From Thioalkalivibrio sp. (GTDB lineage Bacteria; Pseudomonadota; Gammaproteobacteria; Ectothiorhodospirales; Ectothiorhodospiraceae): DNA of 6,989 nucleotides. Shown one piece after another: positions 1-4,610 of the stretch. The first letter of the stretch is position 1, and every line of letters begins with the position of its first letter. A program made the translations under genes and the position numbers. The stretch covers positions 1-6,989 of the forward strand of contig SLHN01000054.1 of the NCBI GenBank assembly GCA_007136145.1, written 5' to 3'. The notes beneath the pieces were generated by a model, which was not told the DNA's origin, did no database searches, and saw only the letters and a list, made by a program, of their open reading frames with translations.

Positions 1-1
1 C

Positions 2-232
2 ACTCAAGGCGGCGACGCGTTCCAAGTCAACATCCTTGAAGGACTCGATGTTGGCGATTACCAAGTGGAAGTCCATGCTCGTATGTGGGGTACCGATCCG
101 GGCGAGCAATTTGACAACAACGACGGCGACAACTTTGTCGCGAGTTTTTCGGTTATTCCTGAGCCCGGCACGATGGCTCTGTTGGGTGTTGGCCTGCTTG
201 CTTTGTTCGGACTGAGCCGTCGCATCAAGTAA
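2..232 (+). CDS. PEP-CTERM sorting-domain protein, 3' end only
   Basis: The frame is open from base 2 to the TAA at 230-232, giving the last 76 residues of a protein whose start lies outside the window. The C-terminus has the three parts of a PEP-CTERM signal: a Pro-Glu-Pro motif (VIPEPGT, residues 52-57 of the visible part), a hydrophobic stretch of about 14 residues (MALLGVGLLALFGL) and a basic end (SRRIK). In this family the tail is recognised by exosortase, which cuts it off and sends the protein to the cell surface or the extracellular matrix. The preceding residues are polar, rich in Asp, Asn and Gly, and alternate in a way that suggests beta strands (FQVNILEGLDVGDYQVEVHA), as expected for a secreted domain; I cannot name that domain. 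The gene is followed 25 bases later by a strong terminator, so it is probably the last gene of its transcript. No exosortase gene is in the window. Confidence 0.85.
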   Translation, partial: TQGGDAFQVNILEGLDVGDYQVEVHARMWGTDPGEQFDNNDGDNFVASFSVIPEPGTMALLGVGLLALFGLSRRIK

Positions 233-256
233 TTGACGAAGACGTCAGTCGAATTG

Positions 257-285
257 AAAAAGCCCTCCTTCGGGAGGGCTTTTTT
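257..285 (+). terminator. Intrinsic terminator after the PEP-CTERM gene
   Basis: AGCCCTCC (261-268) pairs perfectly with GGAGGGCT (273-280) around a stable TTCG tetraloop (269-272). The stem is flanked by AAAA (257-260) and a T5 run (281-285), which lengthen it by four A-T pairs. The A and T tracts are close to symmetrical, so it could stop transcription in both directions. It lies 25 bases after the stop codon of the PEP-CTERM gene. Confidence 0.9.
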
Positions 286-304
286 GTAGGGCCGGAACGG
301 TTGA

Positions 305-412
305 GTCTTCGAGACCTTCCTGCCGGGTTCCTGTCGCGCGGGCCTCATGCTTGTGCTGGGGGCTGGGCTGGTCGCTGTGGCCCGGAGGCGGCGGCAGTCC
401 CGCAATGGCTGA
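305..412 (+). pseudogene. Possible remnant of a second PEP-CTERM tail
   Basis: The frame from 305 to the TGA at 410-412 ends in GLMLVLGAGLVAVARRRR and then six more residues. This is the hydrophobic stretch plus arginine cluster typical of PEP-CTERM tails. No Pro-Glu-Pro motif is in the same frame. An in-frame TGA (302-304) lies just upstream and there is no usable start or ribosome binding site. In the frame beginning at base 327 the DNA reads Val-Pro-Val-Ala just before this stretch, so a single-base indel near 338-341 would join a VP-type motif to the hydrophobic part. The simplest reading is the decayed 3' end of a second sorting-signal gene beside the intact one. A chance resemblance in G+C-rich DNA is possible because the stretch is short. 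Confidence 0.35.
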
Positions 413-534
413 AGCCCTTCGATCCGTCCTTGTCCAACGGAACGGCGGCCGCGAGTCCAATTGCCTCGCGTTGGTAAAGGTCCACGTCTAAACATATAAC
501 ATTTGCGTGGCGGCAGTTCATTGAGCCGGGGCCG

Positions 535-562
535 CCCCTTCGTACTCTTCGTGTCCTTCATG
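535..562. repeat. Degenerate 9-bp GAAG-type intergenic repeat, about three units
   Basis: On the minus strand the sequence reads as successive units GAAGGACAC, GAAGAGTAC and GAAGGGGC, a 9-bp period with a fixed GAAG core. From memory, short arrays of this kind (variants of ACGAAGGAC) occur between genes in several environmental phyla, including PVC bacteria. The function is unknown. Only about three units remain here, so this is a small or eroded copy. Confidence 0.5.
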
Positions 563-725
563 TGAACAATGTGGCTGTCGTGGCTGAGCACCCAGTGAGT
601 CTCTTGATGACCTCCGCGGCTCACCCTGAGGTTCGCCCTGCCAAGCAGTAAATGCGGGCGGGAGACGCGTTCCGCTGAGCCGTGAACGAGAACCCTAACC
701 TGAAACCCAACACCTCAGCGGCGAT

Positions 726-745
726 TCTTTGCCGCTCTTTGCCGC
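726..745. repeat. Tandem duplication of a 10-mer
   Basis: TCTTTGCCGC occurs twice in direct succession (726-735 and 736-745), followed by a further TC. AGCGGC just before it (717-722) can pair with either GCCGCT copy (731-736) or the GCCGC of the second, so alternative small hairpins are possible. It is most likely a slippage duplication. No regulatory role can be assigned. Confidence 0.6.
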
Positions 746-843
746 TCGACCTTTAACCTTTCCTTACGGCCCGATTCCAGATACCTTTACATGTTCGAGT
801 GTGAGCACGAGTAGAGTTTTGTTGAGTGAAGGAAAGGCGTTCG

Positions 844-1581
844 ATGATGATCCATGACACTGTATACCGCCGAGTCTACCTCTTCTTGGTCGTGGGAGTG
901 GGGCTGTTTGCGGCGACTGGATGGGGCGATGAGGTGGAGCAGCCCCGCCATCATGCTGCTGTGGCAGCCTCCTACGCGGCGGAACTCCCGACACCGGATA
1001 CCCCGCTCCATGGATTGGTATGGGTTTCGTTTGATACCGAAACGACAGGATTGAGCCCGCGCCATGATCGTATCATTGAACTCGGTGCCGCTCGCTATGT
1101 CGGGCTCCGCAAGGTGGCGGAAGGGAATTGGTTACTGAATCCGCAGCATCCCATCTCTTATCACGCGGAAAATGTGCATGGCATTACGCAAGCCGATTTG
1201 GAGGGGGCCCCGACCTTTGAGGAGATCTATCCGGAATTCGCGGCCTTGACCGAGGGCGCGATCTTGCTGGCGCATAATGCGCGCTTCGATGTGCAGTTTA
1301 TGGCCGCCGAAATCGAGCGGGCCGGATACCCGATGCCGCCTCATGTCACGGTCGACACCTTGCAATTATTCAGACGGACGTTCCATGGTTTGGCGAGTTA
1401 TCGGCTGGAATATGTCGCCAACGTCATGGGCGTTAGCGGTGGCGAGTTCCATCGCGCGTTGGATGACGCATTTTATGTGGCCGATGTCTATCGCATCATT
1501 CTGCGGCAACTCGGTCCGTATGCTACGTTGCGCGAGATCTACGAAAACGCGGGGAATCTGGTTCCATTCGACTCGCCCTGA
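844..1581 (+). CDS. DnaQ-like DEDDh 3'-5' exonuclease with predicted signal peptide
   Basis: The product (245 aa from ATG 844) contains one exonuclease domain of the RNase T/DnaQ (DEDDh) family, about residues 58-220. All five metal and catalytic positions are visible: D64 and E66 in SFDTETTGL (Exo I), D149 in HNARFD (Exo II), and H203 and D207 in HRALDDA (Exo III). Such enzymes remove nucleotides from 3' ends of DNA or RNA with two metal ions, either as polymerase proofreading subunits or as stand-alone repair or RNA-trimming enzymes. No polymerase, helicase or GIY-YIG domain is attached. The N-terminus is unusual: YRR followed by about 16 hydrophobic residues (VYLFLVVGVGLFAATG) and then GDE, which looks like a signal peptide or membrane anchor, and a linker of about 30 residues before the domain. 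The frame extends upstream to GTG 826, directly after a TGA (823-825). ATG 844 (or 847) is preferred because AAGGAAAGG (829-837) sits 6 bases upstream. The gene lies 56 bp before the SDR gene on the same strand. Confidence 0.9.
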   Translation: MMIHDTVYRRVYLFLVVGVGLFAATGWGDEVEQPRHHAAVAASYAAELPTPDTPLHGLVWVSFDTETTGLSPRHDRIIELGAARYVGLRKVAEGNWLLNPQHPISYHAENVHGITQADLEGAPTFEEIYPEFAALTEGAILLAHNARFDVQFMAAEIERAGYPMPPHVTVDTLQLFRRTFHGLASYRLEYVANVMGVSGGEFHRALDDAFYVADVYRIILRQLGPYATLREIYENAGNLVPFDSP

Positions 1582-1583
1582 CG

Positions 1584-1604
1584 GAGACTTGTGCGGTCTC
1601 TTTT
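1584..1604 (+). terminator. Weak hairpin plus T4 after the exonuclease gene
   Basis: GAGAC (1584-1588) pairs with GTCTC (1596-1600) across a 7-base loop, followed by TTTT (1601-1604), starting two bases after the TGA. The stem is only 5 bp and the T run is short, so termination would be partial. It overlaps the start of the promoter-like element below, which suits separate transcription of the SDR gene. Confidence 0.4.
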
Positions 1605-1631
1605 GACAGTACACCGCAAGGGGGGCAGAAT
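1603..1631 (+). promoter_or_regulatory. Sigma-70-like promoter just before the SDR gene
   Basis: A perfect TTGACA (1603-1608) is followed after 17 bases by CAGAAT (1626-1631), four of six matches to TATAAT. Initiation 6-8 bases beyond would fall on or beside the ATG at 1638. The mRNA would then be nearly leaderless, and the purine-rich AAGGGGGG (1618-1625) would lie outside the transcript. If transcription instead reads through from the exonuclease gene, that purine run could serve as a ribosome binding site. The sequence does not decide between the two. Confidence 0.4.
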
Positions 1632-1637
1632 GAGGGC

Positions 1638-2402
1638 ATGAACACCCTTTTGATCACGGGAATCAGCGGAACGCTCGGGCCGGTGGTGGCGCAGACGTTC
1701 GCCCGGTTCGGTTGGCGGGTGGTGCCGTGGGATCACCATCGGATTCCGCCGGATGGTCTCCCTGCCGCAGAACACTTTTGGCAGGACTCTCAGGCGGACG
1801 CGGTGTGCCACGTGGCATTGGGTCCAGAACACTGGGCGGCATGGCTGGCGGCCGAATCCGCCCGGGCCGATATCCCCTTTGTGTTCACCAGCTCGGCCAT
1901 GGTGTTTTCCGTTCCGTCTCAGGGGCCTTACGGCATTGATGCCGAGCGCAATGCCCGCGATGACTATGGCCAATACAAGATGCGTTGTGAGGACGCCATT
2001 TGGCAGGCCAATCCGCAGGCGATGATTGCCCGTCTGGGCTGGCAGATTGGGGAAGGCCGCGGTGGCAACCAGATGCTGGAACATCTTTGGCAGCAGCATG
2101 AACAGCAAGGAGTCATTCGTGCCAGTGAGCGGTGGTTGCCTGCCACCTCAAGAATGGCGGATACTGCGTTGGGCCTGATGCGATTAATTGAGCGCAAGGA
2201 ACCGGGCCTCTATCATTTTGACAGTAATGCCGAGGATGCACTGAACTTTTTTCAGTTGGTTGAACGCCTACAGCACTATTTTGACTGTCCCTGGCAGGTG
2301 ACGGCAACAGAGGATTATGTGCATGACCAGCGGCTGGTCGATGAGCGTTTCAAACTGCTGGCGATTCACGATTGGATCCCGCTCGGATTGCCAGAAGAAT
2401 GA
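1638..2402 (+). CDS. RmlD-like extended SDR, NAD(P)-dependent sugar-nucleotide-type reductase/epimerase
   Basis: The 254-residue product has an N-terminal Rossmann nucleotide-binding motif GISGTLG (G8, G11, G14) right after the first beta strand MNTLLIT. It also has the serine-containing strand FVFTSSAMVF (81-90, S85/S86) and a YxxxK active site (Y110-GQY-K114). The later RLGWQIG (132-138) matches the region after the active site in RmlD/dTDP-4-dehydrorhamnose reductase relatives. Such enzymes reduce or epimerise nucleotide-linked sugars in the cytosol; there is no signal peptide. At 254 aa it is somewhat shorter than a typical RmlD of about 280-300 aa. No rml or other sugar-nucleotide genes are nearby, so the substrate is unknown and rhamnose synthesis should not be assumed. 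ATG 1638 is preceded by AAGGGGGG and GAGGG. The gene converges on the transglutaminase-like gene with 28 bp between stops and no terminator hairpin that I can see. Confidence 0.87.
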   Translation: MNTLLITGISGTLGPVVAQTFARFGWRVVPWDHHRIPPDGLPAAEHFWQDSQADAVCHVALGPEHWAAWLAAESARADIPFVFTSSAMVFSVPSQGPYGIDAERNARDDYGQYKMRCEDAIWQANPQAMIARLGWQIGEGRGGNQMLEHLWQQHEQQGVIRASERWLPATSRMADTALGLMRLIERKEPGLYHFDSNAEDALNFFQLVERLQHYFDCPWQVTATEDYVHDQRLVDERFKLLAIHDWIPLGLPEE

Positions 2403-2430
2403 AGCACGGCCCACAGTCGGTTGCTGCTGG

Positions 2431-3279
2431 CTATGCCGGGTGCTCTGAGATCGTCAAGCGGGTTTCCAAATGGCCCGGGATCTGCCGCTCGCCGTAGTAG
2501 GTGCCGCTGACGGGGGCGATGTCTTCCGGGGTCAATCCGGCGGCGGCGGGAATCGCGTGGTGATCGCAAAACACGCCGTTGGTCGGATCCAGTGCCAGCC
2601 AGCCTGCACCGGGAAAATACGCTTCGACCCACGCATGCAGGGCATGGTCGGCGACGCGCTGGATGAGTGTGGGGTCTTCCCATAGATAGCCGCTGACAAG
2701 TCGGGCTGCGACACCGTTTTGACGCAGGACTTCCACCAGCAACGCCATGAAGTCGCGACAGGAGCCAACCCGTTGCTCCAGCAATTGTTCCGGGGGTAAC
2801 GGATTCCCTTCATCGCGGCGTTCATACCGAATGTTCTCGTGCATCCAGCGCAACAGCGTCATGAGCGTTTCGACCGTGGGCCGGGGAGCTTCCGGTGCCA
2901 GCGGTGCGGGCAGCGGGGTGGCGAAGGGGGTCGTCAGGTGCGGTGCCAGAAGCGCAGTTTCCGCAGGAGAGTATACTGGTGGCAAGGATAGTCCGTGCGT
3001 ATTGAGCAAGAACTCCAGCGGATTTCTGGGCGTGATTGCCAGCGTGGAGCTAAACGTAATCTCCACACGGTGCGTATCGAGTGGGAAAAAGCAATACGCG
3101 GTATCGTTGTCGTGCAGATCGCGATGGAACTGGATACTCGCACCACCCCCGCAATGTAAGCTCTGCTCGATCACACGCGTACGTATGTCACTTCGGGGAA
3201 ACACGCGGATGATGTGCGGGGACAACGACACGCGTTCGTCATAGGTGTACGTCGCTTGATACTTAATTCGGATGTTCAT
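2431..3279 (-). CDS. Transglutaminase-like family protein (bacterial transglutaminase N-domain plus core)
   Basis: The 282-aa product starts with a beta-rich domain (about 1-85: YQATYTYDERVSLSPHIIRVFPRS) of the type that precedes many bacterial transglutaminase-like cores. The core (about 135-240) shows a complete Cys-His-Asp triad: C174 in VGSCRDFM, H215 in HAWVEAYF and D231 in LALDPTNG. The family has a papain-like fold; bacterial members are mostly thought to be proteases or amide-bond-processing enzymes rather than true protein crosslinkers, and substrates are rarely known. No signal peptide or membrane segment is seen, so a cytosolic location is likely. A Pro/Ala-rich linker (117-134) joins the domains. 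ATG 3279 begins the conserved N-domain directly but has no clear ribosome binding site. The upstream EEP gene ends 55 bp away on the same strand, so translation may depend on a shared transcript. Fold and triad are well supported; the physiological role is not. Confidence 0.92.
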   Translation of the reverse strand: MNIRIKYQATYTYDERVSLSPHIIRVFPRSDIRTRVIEQSLHCGGGASIQFHRDLHDNDTAYCFFPLDTHRVEITFSSTLAITPRNPLEFLLNTHGLSLPPVYSPAETALLAPHLTTPFATPLPAPLAPEAPRPTVETLMTLLRWMHENIRYERRDEGNPLPPEQLLEQRVGSCRDFMALLVEVLRQNGVAARLVSGYLWEDPTLIQRVADHALHAWVEAYFPGAGWLALDPTNGVFCDHHAIPAAAGLTPEDIAPVSGTYYGERQIPGHLETRLTISEHPA

Positions 3280-3334
3280 GGCAGTGCGTACTCGGACCGT
3301 AGTCCATCAGTGCAATCTTATCGTGAAACCTCCG

Positions 3335-4363
3335 TCACGGGATATCCGATCGATATAACTGCAAGTAAACGGGATAATGATCGGAGGCCATGTCTTCATC
3401 TGCGCCGGCGACGGCCTCGGCATCGGCCGTATTCACCCCCTTCGCCAGCACCTCCGTCTGTCCAGCCACCCAGGGACCCTGGGCAAGGCCCGGGGTGACA
3501 TAGAAACGATCAAACGCGACAGGCGGAAACTCCAGTCGGGGCACTCCGTACCGTGTGGGAACAGTTATGCGCTCTTTCAAGGAGCGACCGGCCCAAAGAT
3601 CCAGCATATCATCGAGTGTTCGCAGGCTGGGATCGTCTGCAAAACTCGGATGTTCCGGGTCGACATTGAAATCACCCGCCACAATGACTTCCCATGTTGT
3701 TGAGTCGGATTGCGTGTCGGCCCACGCTGCCCAATCCTCCCGCAATAACACCATCGAGTTATGACGCTGGGACTGATTCCGGTGGGTATCGCCCCAGTTC
3801 GATTTCAAGTGAAGATTATAGAACAGGAACGACACCGCATCGCATTCTGTCAGCTCAAAGCGCAGCAATCCGCGCGTCGGACGGCCCGGCCCCTCCAATG
3901 GGGCAAAATCCAGCTCCGTCACATTTTGTAGAGGGAACCGCGACAACACGGCCAGGTTCAAGCGGCTGAGATCGCCCCAGGTGGAGCCAAATGCCGTGAT
4001 ATACCCTACGGCATAGGGTTGTTCGATGTACTGATTCAAGAGGCGCACCATCTCCGCGCTTTCAAATTCTTGAAGAATCAGAACGTCCGCCTTGACTTCA
4101 TCGATGATGGCCGCAGCGACCCGGGCTTGTTGATGGGCATGCTCCCACGTGCGTTCGCGCTCCTCATGTCCTTCCCAGAAATCTTGAATGTTGTACGTGC
4201 AGAGTCGCACTTCATCGGATAGGGGCACATAGAGATCCTGATCTTCGAAGGCCTGAATCGCCGCTTTCGTCTCCGGGCGACCCTCGAACGCCAGAAAGGC
4301 ATCCCCCGCATGTACCCAGCCAGTCAGTCCAACACATACCCACAATACGAAACATCGCTTCAT
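3335..4363 (-). CDS. Exported endonuclease/exonuclease/phosphatase (EEP) family protein
   Basis: The product (342 aa from ATG 4363) has a clear signal peptide: MKRC, a hydrophobic core (FVLWVCVGLTGWV) and an HAGDA cleavage-like site near residue 20. The mature part carries the EEP metal-dependent hydrolase motifs in order: CTYNIQDF (N58), VLILQEFES (E99), LAVLSRFPL, NLHLKS (H185), AGDFNVD (D231, N233) and the terminal SDHYP (S327, D328, H329). This is a DNase I/ExoIII/inositol-phosphatase-like active site that cuts phosphodiester or phosphomonoester bonds, so nuclease, sphingomyelinase-like or phosphatase activity are all possible. The motif set and length best suit a secreted nuclease. The frame continues upstream to ATG 4411, but ATG 4363 has AGGAG six to seven bases before it and gives a proper signal peptide. 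The gene leads the transglutaminase-like gene by 55 bp. Its upstream side is shortened to about 83 bp by the IS21 element. Confidence 0.92.
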   Translation of the reverse strand: MKRCFVLWVCVGLTGWVHAGDAFLAFEGRPETKAAIQAFEDQDLYVPLSDEVRLCTYNIQDFWEGHEERERTWEHAHQQARVAAAIIDEVKADVLILQEFESAEMVRLLNQYIEQPYAVGYITAFGSTWGDLSRLNLAVLSRFPLQNVTELDFAPLEGPGRPTRGLLRFELTECDAVSFLFYNLHLKSNWGDTHRNQSQRHNSMVLLREDWAAWADTQSDSTTWEVIVAGDFNVDPEHPSFADDPSLRTLDDMLDLWAGRSLKERITVPTRYGVPRLEFPPVAFDRFYVTPGLAQGPWVAGQTEVLAKGVNTADAEAVAGADEDMASDHYPVYLQLYRSDIP

Positions 4364-4409
4364 CGTCGTCTCCTCTTCTTTTGTCATCCTAAACAGGCTA
4401 GTCGCGAGC

Positions 4410-4439
4410 AAAAAAGGACGTTGGCTAGCCCCGTCCCTT
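4410..4439 (-). terminator. Terminator-like hairpin on the minus strand upstream of the EEP gene
   Basis: On the minus strand AAGGGACG (4439-4432) can pair with CGTCCTTT (4420-4413) with one G-U pair and an 11-base loop containing the palindrome GGCTAGCC, followed by a U6 run (4415-4410). It would stop leftward transcription coming from beyond 4440, which is now the IS21 element, and lies 47 bp before the EEP start. It may be the terminator of a gene that formerly lay upstream. Confidence 0.45.
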
Positions 4440-4491
4440 CATTGCCTGTCCCCCGCCTGGCAGGGATTCGGCTGCGTTAGGCCATCGCCCG

Positions 4492-4560
4492 CGGCATTCG
4501 GAAAATGTACCATTCGGCATTTGGAAATTGTACCATTCGGCATTTAGAAAGTGTACCACC
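4492..4560 (+). repeat. Three tandem 23-bp repeats in the IS21 left end (likely transposase binding sites)
   Basis: Three contiguous 23-bp units lie at 4492-4514, 4515-4537 and 4538-4560. Each begins CGGCATT, continues with a GAAA-containing middle and ends TGTACCA plus two bases. The third unit differs at the end (CC for TT). In IS21 family elements such repeats at both ends are bound by the IstA transposase. The 23-bp spacing is slightly more than two DNA turns, so bound proteins would be offset gradually around the helix. There are no spacers between units, so this is not a CRISPR array. Confidence 0.9.
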
Positions 4561-4575
4561 TTGGGGCATAGTTTC

Positions 4576-4599
4576 TTCCGGCGTAATGATGCGCCGGAA
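4576..4599 (+). promoter_or_regulatory. Perfect inverted repeat in the istA leader
   Basis: TTCCGGCG (4576-4583) and CGCCGGAA (4592-4599) form a perfect 8-bp inverted repeat around TAATGATG, ending one to two bases before the istA ribosome binding site. As RNA it could form a G+C-rich hairpin that limits ribosome access. As DNA it could be an operator or extra IstA site. IS21 elements often keep transposase levels low, so a negative leader element is plausible, but this is inferred. Confidence 0.5.
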
Positions 4600-4610
4600 A
4601 GGAAAGGAGA

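Larger units (their letters stand above)
286..843. other. Long intergenic region without a convincing intact gene
   Basis: About 560 bases separate the terminator from the exonuclease start. Open frames here lack a ribosome binding site and recognisable protein content. The region holds a probable broken PEP-CTERM tail (305-412), a GGCGGC/GCCGCC inverted pair (509-514 with 531-536), a 9-bp repeat patch (535-562), and the 10-mer TCTTTGCCGC twice in tandem (726-735, 736-745). A promoter for the exonuclease gene should lie near its right end. The best -35-like hexamer is TTTACA (786-791), but no good -10 sits at normal spacing, so none is called. Confidence 0.7.

Noticed and set aside
480..600. 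Integron attC-like site (GTTATATG on the minus strand near an inverted pair)
   Set aside because: There is no paired RYYYAAC/GTTRRRY core at the right spacing and no integrase.
58..624. 188-aa open frame on the minus strand
   Set aside because: It runs antisense to the PEP-CTERM tail, through the terminator and across the repeat patch. Its composition is low-complexity Arg/Pro/Ser and it has no recognisable domain or ribosome binding site.
691..710. Telomere-like AACCCTAACC stretch
   Set aside because: It is a single short occurrence without repetition, so chance similarity is the simplest explanation.
786..817. Promoter for the exonuclease gene (TTTACA and TAGAGT)
   Set aside because: The spacing is 20 bp and the -10 match is weak.
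826..843. GTG 826 as the exonuclease start
   Set aside because: It follows a TGA directly and has no ribosome binding site, whereas AAGGAAAGG is correctly placed for ATG 844.
1539..2108. 189-aa minus-strand open frame opposite the SDR gene
   Set aside because: It is antisense to a gene with clear family motifs and its own translation shows none.
2403..2430. Bidirectional terminator between the convergent SDR and transglutaminase-like genes
   Set aside because: The 28-bp gap has no stable hairpin or T run.
2747..3244. 165-aa plus-strand open frame opposite the transglutaminase-like gene
   Set aside because: Its Ser/Val/Gly-rich translation has no domain, and the opposite strand carries a full catalytic triad.
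4364..4411. ATG 4411 as start of the EEP protein
   Set aside because: It would put 16 extra residues before the signal peptide; ATG 4363 has a good AGGAG and a classic signal sequence.
4492..4560. CRISPR-like short repeats
   Set aside because: The three units are contiguous with no spacers and belong to the IS21 end.
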